In this document: positions 1-12,899 of the stretch, piece by piece
How the letters are laid out: each line of letters begins with the position of its first letter
How positions within the stretch are numbered: position 1 is the stretch's first letter
Source: Dasypus novemcinctus
Taxonomy: Eukaryota > Chordata > Mammalia > Cingulata > Dasypodidae
Assembly: GCF_030445035.2 (NCBI RefSeq)
Contig: NC_080695.1
Span: 1,668,545-1,732,544 of the forward strand
Direction: 5' to 3'
DNA: 64,000 nucleotides
Notes under the pieces: generated by a model
Databases searched by the model: none
Told to the model about the DNA's origin: nothing
What the model saw: the letters and a program-made list of their open reading frames with translations, nothing else
Program-made: the position numbers and the translations under genes

Positions 1-1
1 T

Positions 2-2046
<2,045 letters not shown>

Positions 2047-2152
2047 TGGGTTACCCCAGGAACACGGAGTGGAGCCTTCCTGCAATGCACCCTTTTGGGG
2101 GCGAGCCTCCCACCTCTTCTGCCAAACAAGAGCCAGGAAAGAGCCCAGAGTC

Positions 2153-2158
2153 TTTATT
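2153..2158 (-). terminator. ANTKMT polyadenylation signal
   Basis: AATAAA on the minus strand, 13 bp downstream of the ANTKMT stop codon. The ANTKMT 3' UTR is therefore very short, and the two convergent genes CCDC78 and ANTKMT end within about 110 bp of each other. No AATAAA is visible for CCDC78 on the plus strand before this point. Confidence 0.75.
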
Positions 2159-2170
2159 GTGTCCGAGCAG

Positions 2171-3957
2171 TCAGCCCGTCTGAGAAGTGGGGGCCCCAGG
2201 GACCTGGGCAGAACTGGGTCCAGGGGCGGCCTCGACAGGCACCCCCAGCGAGGAGGCAGCCTCCCCAGCCGGCCCACCACGGCTGACGTCATAGGCCCAG
2301 ACGCGGTCCGGGCCCTCCCCCACCACGGCCACCGGCTGCCAGGTGGGGAGGGGGAAGCGCCCAGAGACCACGCGGGCCCCCTGGGGCAGCTCTGCCTGCA
2401 GCTTGGCCTCCAGCAGCAGGAGCTGGGGGAGAAGGGCAGGCCGGGAGTGGGCATGGGGTACCGAGCACAGCTGCCCCCCCGGGTCCCGGCCTCCCCGAGA
2501 GCCTCGACCTACCACGCTGGGAGCTAGGAACACGGACACGTTGTGGCAGTCCTTCAGGCTCACCTGCGGGAGACGGGGCCCCGGCCAGGAGGAGTGATGG
2601 GCATGGGCGTGGGCGCGGCGCGGGCCAGGGCGGCCAGGCTAGGGCGGGAAGCCCCCCGGGTTACCTTCCAGAGGTCCTCCCGGCGGTAGCAGACGCTGCC
2701 GGCACAGCCCGCCCTCCAGGCGTGCAGCCGCGCCAGCGCCACCAGCCACGGGTTCAGCTCGTATCCCACGGCCGGGCGGAGGCCGCACCTGTGCGCCGCC
2801 AGCACCTGCGGGCGGCGAGGGAGCGTCGGGACCCGGCGCGGGGGGAGAGGGCGCGGGGGGAGAGGGGCGCGGCTCCCCGGCACTCCTTACGATCCTGCCG
2901 TCGCCGGAGCCCAGATCCACCGTCCTCCCGGGGCGGCCTCGCAGCAGCGACAGCACGTGCTCCACCTGCCGCGAGCTGGCGCCGACGTACGGCACCTGGG
3001 TAGGGGCGGAGCGGGCTGGGGGGGCGGAGCCCGCCGGACACACGGGCGCCCCGGGCCTGGCCCAGCGCTGAGCGCCGACCAGGGGCGGCCCCGGGGCTCT
3101 TCTTAGCGCTGGCCCCGCCCACGGCCCCGCCCACGGCCCCGCCTTCAGCCCTACCCTAGAGCCTCCAGGCCCCGCCCCAGCTCCGCCCCATCTGCAGTTC
3201 CCCACTCCGCCCACAGCCCCGCCCCGTCTGCGGCTCCCCACTCCGCCCACAGGCCCGCCCCATACGCGGTGCCTCGCTCCGCCCACAGCCCCGCCCCGGA
3301 GCCTCCAGGCCCGCCCCATCTGCGGTTCCCCCGCTCCGCCCACAGCCCCACCCCAGTGACTCCAGGCCCCGCCCCGTCTGCGGCCCCACACTCCGCCCAC
3401 AGTCCCGCCCCAGAGCCTCCCGGCCCCGCCCCGTCTGCGGTCCCCCACCCCGCCCACAGCCCCGCCCCGCCCGCGGTCTCCCACTCCGCCCGCAGCCCCG
3501 CCCCAGAGCCTCCAGGCCCCGCCCCATACGCGGTGCCTCGCTCCGCCCACAGCCCCGCCCCGGAGCCTCCAGGCCCCGCCCCATCTGCGGTTCCCCCGCT
3601 CCGCCCACAGCCCCACCCCAGTGACTCCAGGCCCCGCCCCGTCTGCGGTCCCACACTCCGCCCACAGCCCCGCCCCGGGGCCTCCCGGCCCCGCCCCGCC
3701 CGCGGTCCCCCACTCCGCCCACAGCCCCGCCCCGGGGCCTCCAAGCCCCGCCCAGGCCCCGCCCCGGGGGCGCCTGGCCCCGCCCCGGCGCGCACCTGCA
3801 GCCGCAGCGGCACGCGGCGGAAGCCCGGCTGCAGCAGCAGGGCCCACACGGCGTAGGCCGCCAGGCCCGAGCCCGCCGCCGCCTGCAGCAGCTCCAGCGC
3901 GCTGAGACGCCGCTCGCGCAGCTCGGTCAGCGCCTCGGCCGGGTCGTCCTGCTCCAT
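2171..3957 (-). CDS. ANTKMT: ANTKMT (FAM173A), mitochondrial ANT lysine methyltransferase
   Basis: Five coding exons: 3796-3957, 2891-2995, 2665-2805, 2513-2563 and 2171-2422. All phases join, giving 236 aa against about 235 in human. The family is a mitochondrial seven-beta-strand methyltransferase that trimethylates a lysine of the adenine nucleotide translocator. Residues about 20-45 are a hydrophobic segment ([16 protein letters not shown]), the likely membrane or targeting region. The SAM-binding motif I is DLGSGDGRI at the end of exon 2. [15 protein letters not shown], matching human, follows in exon 3. The start follows the human MEQDDP start. No frame break is seen. Intron 1 (2996-3795) is almost wholly a GC-rich minisatellite. 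The promoter shows ETS-like CGGAAGT sites at about 4006-4065. Confidence 0.95.
3125..3785. repeat. GC-rich minisatellite in ANTKMT intron 1
   Basis: Degenerate tandem array built from short blocks such as 'ctccgcccacagccccgccc' and 'gagcctccaggccc', repeating roughly every 55-60 bp. A block of about 150 bp, starting at 'catacgcggtgcctcgctcc', occurs near 3250 and again near 3525, which shows a higher-order duplication. It fills most of the intron. Open frames across it on both strands are by-products of composition. Confidence 0.85.
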
Positions 3958-4230
3958 GGCCCGCCCGTGCCCCTCCGCCGCGGGGCCCGAGCCAGCCGCG
4001 GAGACGCCGGAAGTGCGAGCGGAGCCCACGGCCGCGATGCCGGAAGTGGCCGGCAGGAACCTCGCGGCCGGTCCGTCGCGCAGTCCGCTCCGCCGGTGCT
4101 TCCGGGCCCTCCCGCGAGTGCCGGGTCGTGGGCGGTGACCCCGCCGCCCCCCCGCTCCCCGCCCCGGGGCCTGGGCCGCCGCCCCCATTTCGACGCCGCG
4201 GCAGTCAGCTCGCTCGAGGGGTGCCTCCGC
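3958..4230 (-). promoter_or_regulatory. ANTKMT CpG-island promoter
   Basis: CpG-dense sequence directly upstream of the ANTKMT start. It contains several ETS-family core sites (CCGGAAGTG twice, CTTCCGG once) and no TATA box, the usual layout of a housekeeping promoter. The transcription start cannot be fixed from sequence alone. Confidence 0.6.
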
Positions 4231-6449
4231 GGGCGGTTATTCTGGGCGCTGGGACCCCAGGGGGGATGCAGGCAGGCGCTGCCCCTCCGAGGGGGCTGCA
4301 CACCCAAGGGAAACTGGGTACTGCGAGTCATGGCCAGAGGGAAGGGGCTTCCGCCAAGGGGGGTCCTGACCCAGATAATCCACTTTGTACCGAGGCGCCA
4401 AGAGCCAGCGGGGCCGGGGCGCAGTGGGAGAGGGCCTAATGGGGTGGGGGCGGACCCCGGGGGTGGGCAGTCCTAAGGAAGAAACCCTTCCTGTCCCTCT
4501 CCCAGCTGGGGGCACTTAGCCCGAAAGGGCTGGACAACGGGAGGCTGGGCCTGGGCGGCGGCATTGGAAGCTGGCTGCAGGGGGTGGGGCGGGCTGCAGG
4601 TCTGAGAAAACAGATGTCGACTGTCTGGTGAAAGTGGTAGGAGGGCAGCCGGACAGGTGGGCCTCTGGCTGCCGGCCCAGCCCTGGGGGCGGGGGACAGT
4701 CAGGGGGGGCCAAGGAGACCTTCCTTCTTCCGAAAATATCAAAAAGACAGATTCCCAGCAAAGCCTGGGGGTGGGCAGGGGCTGTGACTGGAACCTCCCA
4801 GGAGGGTGTGAACTGGTCCCTGGCTGGGGGTGTCCTTACACAGCACTCCATTCTCATCACTTCCGTTCGCTGTGTGTGGTACCCAGAAGGCGCCCAATAA
4901 AAGCTTGAGACGGCCTGCAGCCCGGCTCCCATTTCGCCAGTACACACCACAGCCTCCCTCACCGTTCCCCTCCGACCCTCACGCCTCAACCCCTTCTCCC
5001 TGGGCAGGCAGGAAAGCCCCCCGCCCAACCTTCTGGGGCGTCTTCGGGGACGGTGCCCAGGCACTTGGGCCCTACACCTGAGAAGAACAGCTCTGCCTCT
5101 GAAGTCCACTCTGGGGGCAGGGCGGGAGGCGGCCATTCCCAGGGCCAGTGAGAGGCCCACATCCAGCCCGAGCAACTGCCCAGCATGCTTGCTGGCAGGT
5201 GGACTGGAAAGCGGGGTGCAGCTGGGCGCCTCCTCCCAGAGGCCCTGATTCGGGGCTGGTGCCAAGCGTGGGGGTGCTGCTTCCCCAAAATAGAAAGGGA
5301 GAGGTGAGCACACTTGCTTCCCCCTTCTCTGAGGAGAGGGGGTGGAGAGCGAGTCCAGGCTGGAAATGACGGTGAAATGTGGAGTGGGAAGAGAAGCGGA
5401 ATTTGCAAGGCTGAGGAGGGCGGGAGGAGCCCCGCAGAGTGCTACCCAGGGGGCCCTGATTCTCATCAGTCCCCAAAACAGGTGGTCTAAGGAGTGGTGC
5501 ATGCGCACACACACGCAGCCTGCAGGATCCCGGGGCCCGCGCCAGGTGCTGGGTAACGCCGGAGGACCCCGGGGAGCCCCGCTGGTGGGCGCTGCACACC
5601 ATCCAGGCGGCCTCAGGACTGCCAGCTTCAGACGCCCCGCACCTGCTGGCCTCTCTATGCCGTAGGCTGAGGAGGAAGGCAGAGCGGCAACAATGCGGCC
5701 AGTGGCGGGAAACGGCCCGTAGAGACCCCATTGTGTGCCCCTGCGCGCCGGAAATGGGCAAGCAGCAGGGGCCCGAGGCAGAGAGCCCGCAGCCCACAGC
5801 GTCCGGATGCTCTGCACATCTGCAAGAGCCTGGGACAGAGGGGCCCATTCTTCCCGCAGGCAGGGCCAGGCCAGGATGACTCGGGCACTTGCGGACCGTG
5901 GAGGGGGAAGGCAAGCGGAGGCTGGCACCCCGCCAATCCCAGCACCCCTCCCCTCGGCCCAGCTCACAGCCGGGCAGTGGCAACCGCCGGCCAGCCCTCC
6001 CCACCTGGGGACCCCCCTCGGACCTGCCGTGAGCTGCAGAAGCAAACGGGTGAGGGGCCGGGCCAGGGCAGCAGGGCAGGGGCTCCACCAGTGGGCGGTG
6101 GCCTGGGGGTGCCCTCCCCTGCCCTGTCCCAGCCTCTGTCCCCCAGGTGGCTTTAGACTAGGTACCACCCCTGAGCCTCGGTCTCCACCTCTGACTGGGC
6201 ACCCCAGCAGTCCTCAGGGCTGTGGGGAGGACGGGAGGTGAGGCAGGGCCCGCGCGGGGCTGTGGCACACAAGACACAGTGACTCTGGCCGGTGCCATCA
6301 GCGTTCTTACTGATCATCGCCCCGGAGGCGGTGGCTTTCCTTACGCCATCTGGAAGCCCCTTCCCCACCCAGCTTCCTCCCACCCCCTCCCCGGCGCCCC
6401 GCCCCAAGGGAAGGGAGGTTGACCAGCTGGTGGTCAACCCTGGGCTCCC
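4231..6449. other. ANTKMT-METRN intergenic region and METRN 3' UTR
   Basis: No gene seen. About 4830-4905 resembles the 3' end of an ancient MIR/L2 element ('ggcgcccaataaaagcttga'). The part next to METRN, from roughly 6250 upward, should be its 3' UTR on the minus strand, but no clear AATAAA or ATTAAA is visible, so its end is not placed. Open frames of several hundred codons here have no recognisable content. Confidence 0.55.
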
Positions 6450-8275
6450 TCAGTCCAGCGCCACCTCACAGGGGTGGAGGTGGGCAGCAAGGGCAGCCGC
6501 GTAGACGCGGCCAAACTCCTGGAAGCGGGGGGCGCAGCCCAGCCAGGCCTCGCCGAAGCGGCTCCAGCCCATGAAGAGGAAGGCGCCAGGGCCGTGGCGG
6601 ACGCCACAGCGCAGCGGGGCGCGGATGGACACTGGCACCCGGCCCCCCACACCCCCCGCCCGGAACAGCGGCCGCGTCTGGCGGAGGACACGGGCGACCG
6701 CCACGCTGATGACGGACTCCTGCAGCTCCGGGTCGTGGGTGACCCCCTGGATGGTCCCGTGGAGCACTGTGGGGGACACAATGGCCAGTGGCGGGGCAGG
6801 CGGGGAGGGCAGGCCTCAGGCCCCCCCATGATGGGGACTCACCGAAGTCACTGGCGCAGGCGGCCAGGAGGAGCTCGGCGTCACTGCAGGGCCTGCAGGC
6901 TCCTGGCAGGCGGGGACACCGTGAGCACAGGCCCCACCCCCTCCCGGCACCCCCAGCCACAGACCTCCCCTGGCAGGAGGCAGAGGGGGCGCCAAGCACC
7001 AGAGCCACAGCTGAGCACGTGCAGGCACCTCCACGGCCCACGTGGGCGCACAGCTGCAGTGCCACGGGACCACGGAGTACGTGTGCCCTGAAGCACTTTC
7101 TAGCACACCCAGCATCCCAGAGCTGCCTCCCAGGGCCCAAAGAGGACCAGCCGGGCGTGGGTGGCAGGGGGCAGCTCTTCCCAGCAGAAGAGAGAAACCG
7201 CCAGCCCCTGCGGGGTCAGGCTCAGCGCTGCAGGGGAGGCGGGGCTGCAGCTCCATGGCAACCGGCCCCACACTGGACTTTTGTTGGTCTGGAGGTCACT
7301 GTGGGGCCAGGGACCCTGGGCAGCTCCAGCTTCCGCCTGGGGCTTTGGTTCTGCCACTCCCTGGGATTCCCCTCCCCCAACCCAGCGCTGGCCCTTCAGG
7401 GACCGGGGACAGGCTCCACTCCCCCCACTCTGCCCCCTGCTCGCTCTTTTCCTAAGATGAGTCTTGAGAGAGAAGGGAAACCCAAGTTAGCCCTTTCCTC
7501 CCTCAGGTCTATCCCCACACCCACACCCGCTGTGATGCCTTTGATTAGCCACTTTGCAGCCCCTTGGGCCTCAGTTTCCCCATCTGTGCCATGGGACCAT
7601 GCCCAGGCAGGGTGTGGCTTGAGGACACCCTCCCCCCGGGGCCGGCCCCCCCCCAGAGGCCACTCACCGTCCATGCCAAGGCGGTGGGCCTGCGGCGGCA
7701 GCCCCGGCCGCCCGTCCCCCTGCAGCTCGAAGCGGAAGGCGGCCACGCGGCGGCTGATGTCACGGTGCGGCGCCGCCTGCAGGAAGAGGGCCCGGGGCTC
7801 GCGGGGCCCCCAGCGCGCACAGAGGCCCCCGGCCGGGCCTGGGCCCTCGGCCAGCAGCAGCTCCAGGGTGCCGCCCGCGCTCCGCGAAGACCTGGGCGCC
7901 CGCGAAGGGCCGCGCCGGCCGCAGGCAGACGACCCCGGGCCGGGCGGCGAGGTCGGGGCCGCCCAGGGCGAGGCGCAGCGCCCCGGCCGGGTACAGCCGC
8001 TCGACGGCGCCCTCCGCGCAGGCCAGCGCCAGCTGCCCCACGCTGCCGGGCTCCTGGGTCAGGCCGCTGCGCGGACGGGACGCGCGCTGAGCGGGCGCCC
8101 GGGTCCCCGCCCCGCACCCTCCGCAGGCCCAGCGGCGGCCCCAGCCCCCGGCCCCGCCGCGGGCCCCCCGCGGGGTGTACCTGCCCCTCCAGCTGCAGCG
8201 GTCCCCCGAGGAGCCGGCGCGGGCGGCGGCCAGGAGCCCGCAGCAGAGCGCGCAGAGCAGCGCGGGGGCCGGCAT
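6450..8275 (-). CDS. METRN: METRN, meteorin, secreted glial/neurotrophic factor (frame break in exon 2)
   Basis: Four exons: 8181-8275, 7668-8066, 6843-6902 and 6450-6766. Meteorin is a secreted, cysteine-rich factor acting on glial differentiation and neurite growth. Exon 1 encodes a signal peptide (MPAPALLCALCCGLLAAARA) followed by the CSWRG sequence found in human. Exon 2 begins GLTQEPGSVGQLALACAEGA. Exon 4 holds LRCGVRHGPGAFLFMGWSRF and ends in HLHPCEVALD. The sum of exons is 2 nt short: near 7875-7880 the run reads CGCGGG where CGCGCGGG would keep frame. With the expected length the product would be about 290 aa (human 293). The frame is correct before and after this point, and all splice phases agree with a 2-nt loss. 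A sequence error is likelier than a true null, but a polymorphism is possible. Confidence 0.92.
7535..7600 (+). repeat. MIR-like core fragment
   Basis: In METRN intron 2, 'cttgggcctcagtttccccatctgtgccatggg' matches the conserved MIR core (gcctcagtttcctcatctgtaaaatgg). Ancient and short. Confidence 0.55.
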
Positions 8276-8329
8276 GGCGCGGGGGCGCACGGGGCTCCCG
8301 GGCCTCAGGGCTGCGGCCCGGCGGGTCGG

Positions 8330-8868
8330 GGGCGGCGGCGGCCCGCCCCGCGCCAGCCCCGCGCCAGCCCCGCGCCAGCCCCCGCGCAGCCCCCGCGTCA
8401 GCCCCGCGCCAGCCCCCGCGCCAGTCCCCGCGCCAGCCCCCGCGCCAGCCCCGCGGCAGCCCCCGCCCGCCCCTCGCCCGCCCCGCGTCAGCCCCGCGCC
8501 AGCCCCGCGTCAGCCCCGCGCCAGCCCCCGCGCAGCCCCCGCGTCAGCCCCGCGCCAGCCCCCGCGCCAGTCCCCGCGCCAGCCCCCGCGCCAGCCCCGC
8601 GGCAGCCCCCGCCCGCCCCTCGCCCGCCCCGCGTCAGCCCCGCGCCAGCCCCGCGTCAGCCCCGCGCCAGCCCCGCGCCAGCCCCGCGCCAGCCCCCGCG
8701 CAGCCCCCGCGTCAGCCCCGCGCCAGCCCCCGCGCCAGTCCCCGCGCCAGCCCCGCGCAGCCCCCGCCCGCCCCTCGCCCGCCCCGCGTCAGCCCCGCGC
8801 CAGCCCCGCGCCAGCCCCCGCGCAGCCCCCGCGTCAGCCCCCGCGCAGCCCCCGCGTCGGGGCCAGCG
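8330..8868. repeat. METRN upstream minisatellite (CCCCGCGCCAG/T family)
   Basis: Tandem array of 10-12 bp units such as 'ccccgcgccag', 'cccccgcgcag' and 'ccccgcgtcag'. Larger blocks recur: 'cagcccccgcgcagcccccg' begins near 8380, 8523 and 8693, each followed by nearly the same sequence for about 100 bp. The array starts only about 55 bp upstream of the METRN start codon and separates it from the CCAAT-box block. All six frames are open for long stretches because the array is almost free of A and T; these frames are not genes. Confidence 0.9.
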
Positions 8869-8874
8869 GGGGGG

Positions 8875-9130
8875 GGGGGAGGGCGGGGCCCGGGGCGGGG
8901 CCTGCGCGGAGCGGCCAATCGCGGCGCGGCCCCGGAACTTTCCGCCAATCACAGCGGCGCCCGCGGGGGCGGGGGCGCGGCGGGCGGGCTCTGGGCCGCT
9001 GTCCCCGAGGCTCGGCCGAGCCGGGTGGGTCCATCAGCGAGGAGGGCTGGCTCGCCCGGGCCGCCCCGCCACGCCCCCTGGCCGGGCCCGCGGACCCCTT
9101 CCGAGGCGGGCCCGGGGCCGCCCTGCGGAC
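8875..9130 (-). promoter_or_regulatory. CpG/CCAAT promoter block, probably METRN
   Basis: CpG-rich sequence with two CCAAT boxes ('gccaatcgcg' at about 8915 and 'gccaatcaca' at about 8945) spaced about 30 bp apart, between GC boxes ('ggggcggggc', 'gggggcgggggcg'). It lies about 640 bp upstream of the METRN start. It may drive METRN or be divergent; the CCAAT boxes are on the plus strand, and CCAAT works in both orientations. Confidence 0.5.
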
Positions 9131-10160
9131 CCTGCCCACGAGCGTGGAGAGGCTCCGAGCCCGGCTGCGTCCACCTGCCCTGCGCGGGTCAGGCCTGGGG
9201 GCCCCAGGGGTCCTCGGGGCGAGCCTCGGGGGGGGGGGGGGGGCAGCATGCTCTGTCCCCGCTCAGGGCTGTTGAATGAGTGCTACGAGGAAGGGGGGGC
9301 TCTCTGGGGGAGACCCTACGCCCCTGCCGGCCCTGACACCACGGAGAATCCGGAGCCAGGGGGACACCCGGAGCGACAGCGGCCCCCGTGGACCCGGCCA
9401 TGCCAAGGCAGGGGAGGGGTGGGGGGGCAGGGCGCGTCCCAGCGGCGGAGACCTCCAGCCCTGTGCGTGGAAGGGAGAGGATTAGGAGAGGGAGAGACAG
9501 GGTGGCGAGCGCGTGGGGCGGAGGGGACGGACACAGCTGCCCCCTCCAGCGCTGCCCCTGCCCTCCGGTGACTCCAGCCACCCCAGGGCCCGAAGGCTGA
9601 GGCTGGCGGAGGAGCCCGCTGGCCCCGGGGAGGGGAAGGCTGGGCGCGAAGCCAGCGCAGCCAGCGCTGCGGGCCACCGCCCCCTCCCCTGGATCCAGGC
9701 CTTCCCAGGGCAAAAAGGGGCACAGGAGCCTATGAGGTCACAAGCGGGGCGCAGGGCCTGAGGCCAGGCTCGTGGGGGTCCGGGCAGAAACGAGGCGCCA
9801 GTGGAAGGAAGGGAGAGGGCTCCCAGGTCAGCACCCGCCAGCTCCGGCCTCGGAGCCAGCCAGTGGGCTCCAGGCGCCCTCTGGCGGCAGGATGAGGCAT
9901 CAGCCAGAGAAGGGGCCTGGGTCGGAAGGCTGGAAGGGGACGGTGCTGGGCCCTGAGCCACCTCCCCGAGGGCAGGCTGCCCCTGCCCCTCGTCCCGGCT
10001 CAGCCCTTGCGAGCCCAGGCCATGGTGCTCATGGGCACCCGCCCTGGACAGAGGCTTCTTGGCCTCGCCCAGGAAAGCAGTTGGTGTCATTAGCTCTTGC
10101 AGGTGCACGACCCTGCAAGACACGGAGCCAGAAGCCCATGCTGGCGTCAGGTGCTGTGGT
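9131..10160. other. non-coding spacer
   Basis: No gene or repeat family recognised. It contains a poly-G run at about 9229-9243 and otherwise GC-rich unique-looking sequence leading into the 45-bp VNTR. Confidence 0.5.
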
Positions 10161-12095
10161 GCAGGGCCCGGTGGGCGGCAGTGCCCAGTGCACCGGGGGA
10201 GGATGCCAGGGCCCGGTGGACGGCAGTGCCCAGTGCACCGGGGGAGGATGCCAGGGCCCGGTGGACGGCAGTGCCCAGTGCACCGGGGGAGGATGCCAGG
10301 GCCCGGTGGGCGGCAGTGCCCAGTGCACCGGGGGAGGATGCCAGGGCCCGGTGGGCGGCAGTGCCCAGTGCACCGGGGGAGGATGCCAGGGCCCGGTGGG
10401 CGGCAGTGCCCAGTGCACCGGGGGAGGATGCCAGGGCCCGGAGGGCGGCAGTGCCCAGTGCACCGGGGGAGGATGCCAGGACCCGGTGGGCGGCAGTGCC
10501 CAGTGCACCGGGGGAGGATGCCAGGGCCCGGTGGGCGGCAGTGCCCAGTGCACCGGGGGAGGATGCCAGGGCCCGGTGGGCGGCAGTGCCCAGTGCACCG
10601 GGGGAGGATGCCAGGGCCCGGTGGGCGGCAGTGCCCAGTGCACCGGGGGAGGATGCCAGGGCCCGGTGGGCGGCAGTGCCCAGTGCACCGGGGGAGGATG
10701 CCAGGGCCCGGTGGGCGGCAGTGCCCAGTGCACCGGGGGAGGATGCCAGGGCCCGGTGGGCGGCAGTGCCCAGTGCACCGGGGGAGGATGCCAGGGCCCG
10801 GTGGACGGCAGTGCCCAGTGCACCGGGGGAGGATGCCAGGGCCCGGTGGGCGGCAGTGCTCAGTGCACCGGGGGAGGATGCCAGGGCCCGGTGGGCGGCA
10901 GTGCTCAGTGCACCGGGGGAGGATGCCAGGGCCCGGTGGGCGGCAGTGCTCAGTGCACCGGGGGAGGATGCCAGGGCCCGGTGGGCGGCAGTGCTCAGTG
11001 CACCGGGGGAGGATGCACGGGCCCGGTGGGCGGCAGTGCTCAGTGCACCGGGGGAGGATGCCAGGGCCCGGTGGGCGGCAGTGCTCAGTGCACCGGGGGA
11101 GGATGCCAGGGCCCGGTGGGCGGCAGTGCTCAGTGCACCGGGGGAGGATGCACGGGCCCGGTGGGCGGCAGTGCTCAGTGCACCGGGGGAGGATGCCAGG
11201 GCCCGGTGGGCGGCAGTGCTCAGTGCACCGGGGGAGGATGCCAGGGCCCGGTGGGCGGCAGTGCTCAGTGCACCGGGGGAGGATGCCAGGGCCCGGTGGG
11301 CGGCAGTGCTCAGTGCACCGGGGGAGGATGCCAGGGCCCGGTGGGCGGCAGTGCTCAGTGCACCGGGGGAGGATGCCAGGGCCCGGTGGGCGGCAGTGCT
11401 CAGTGCACCGGGGGAGGATGCCAGGGCCCGGTGGGCGGCAGTGCTCAGTGCACCGGGGGAGGATGCCAGGGCCCGGTGGGCGGCAGTGCTCAGTGCACCG
11501 GGGGAGGATGCCAGGGCCCGGTGGGCGGCAGTGCTCAGTGCACCGGGGGAGGATGCCAGGGCCCGGTGGGCGGCAGTGCTCAGTGCACCGGGGGAGGATG
11601 CCAGGGCCCGGTGGGCGGCAGTGCTCAGTGCACCGGGGGAGGATGCCAGGGCCCGGTGGGCGGCAGTGCTCAGTGCACCGGGGGAGGATGCCAGGGCCCG
11701 GTGGGCGGCAGTGCTCAGTGCACCGGGGGAGGATGCCAGGGCCCGGTGGGCGGCAGTGCTCAGTGCACCGGGGGAGGATGCACGGGCCCGGTGGACGGCA
11801 GTGCTCAGTGCACCGGGGGAGGATGCCAGGGCCCGGTGGACGGCAGTGCTCAGTGCACCGGGGGAGGATGCCAGGGCCCGGTGGGCGGCAGTGCTCAGTG
11901 CACCGGGGGAGGATGCCAGGGCCCGGTGGACGGCAGTGCTCAGTGCACCGGGGGAGGATGCCAGGGCCCGGTGGACGGCAGTGCTCAGTGCACCGGGGGA
12001 GGATGCCAGGGCCCGGTGGGCGGCAGTGCTCAGTGCACCGGGGGAGGATGCCAGGGCCCGGTGGGCGGCAGTGCTCAGTGCACCGGGGGAGGATG
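10161..12095. repeat. 45-bp x 43 tandem repeat (VNTR)
   Basis: Exactly 43 head-to-tail copies of a 45-bp unit (start 'ccagggcccggtgggcggca', end 'caccgggggaggatg') with no length change anywhere. The first 15 copies carry GTGCCCAGTG; the last 28 carry GTGCTCAGTG, with a clean switch at 10836. Other variants are sparse: GTGGACGGC in copies 2, 3, 15, 37, 38, 40 and 41; CACGGG instead of CCAGGG at the start of copies 20, 23 and 37; single changes in copies 7 and 8. Because 45 is a multiple of three and the unit has no stop, frames of 680-970 codons stay open on both strands, encoding 15-residue repeats. I see no exon or gene context, so I treat these as artefacts of the repeat. Confidence 0.97.
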
Positions 12096-12154
12096 CACGG
12101 GTGAGCGGGTGGACGGGGGAGTGGAGAGATGGGGCGTGGGGGCTGGATGAGGGA

Positions 12155-12368
12155 GTGGGCGGTGAATAGGATGGATAGGTGGGAGCGGGTGGGTGGATGG
12201 GTGGGTGGATGGGCGAGGTGAACAAGTAAGTGAATGAATGGATGGGTGAATGATGAGTGAATGAATAAATGAGCAAATGAATGAGCAAATGAGAGGTTAA
12301 GCAGGTGAGTGAATGAATAAATGAGTGGACAAATGAGTGAGTGGACAAATGAGAACAATGGAATGACC
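12155..12368. repeat. (GGAT/GAAT)n microsatellite
   Basis: Tetranucleotide-like run of 'ggtggatgggtgggtggatg' grading into 'gagtgaatgaataaatgagc'. It follows the 45-bp array after a short junction. Confidence 0.85.
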
Positions 12369-12899
12369 AAGTGCATGCACGACTGAGTGAGCAAGTGAGA
12401 GAAAGAAATCCCAGAGTCCAGACAAAGTGGCAGCTGGCCGTGCTCACTGGGGGGCTCCCCCGAGCACAGGTGCGCTGCCCCCAGCCCTGGCCCTTCCCAG
12501 GGGTTCCCTCCATCCTGCCGGGGAGGAGGAGGAGGGCACCAGGAGCAGCAGGAGAACCTCAGGCCAGACGAAGAGGGAAGCTCCTCCGAGTCGGGCCAGA
12601 GGAGGCCCCATCAGCCCAGGGAACACAGAGGCGGGAGCTGCTGCCTCCCAGGGCCCACGCTCCAAAACGGGGTGACCAGCCTGAGCCCCCCCACCCCGCT
12701 CCTCCCCGGCCCCGGCTCTCAGCCCGCTGGCGGTCCGAGGAGTCCACAGCGACGAGAAGGTGCCCGTTGCCCGGCCCGGCCGCCTGCCGCCCTCCATCCA
12801 CCACCTTCAGTTCTCAGCGCAGCATCTGCAGCCGCAGGGGCTTCGGGAAGTGCTGTTTGCTGTCGGAAATAAGCGAGCTCCGTCAGCGGATGAAACAGA

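Noticed and set aside
4516-6168. 550-codon minus-strand open frame between ANTKMT and METRN
   Set aside because: Low-information composition, overlaps other equally long frames, no recognisable domain, and synteny leaves no gene expected here.
6788-9571. 927-codon plus-strand open frame across METRN
   Set aside because: It is antisense to METRN and runs through the GC-rich array; Ala/Pro/Arg-only composition and no exon signals.
10161-12095. CRISPR-like regular repeat
   Set aside because: Repeats are directly adjacent with no spacers, in a mammalian genome; it is a minisatellite.
9482-12394. Very long open frames (up to 970 codons) on both strands with 15-residue Cys/Gly- or Pro-rich repeats
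   Set aside because: They are produced by the 45-bp VNTR, whose unit has no stop in any frame and a length divisible by three. No splice, promoter or homology support.
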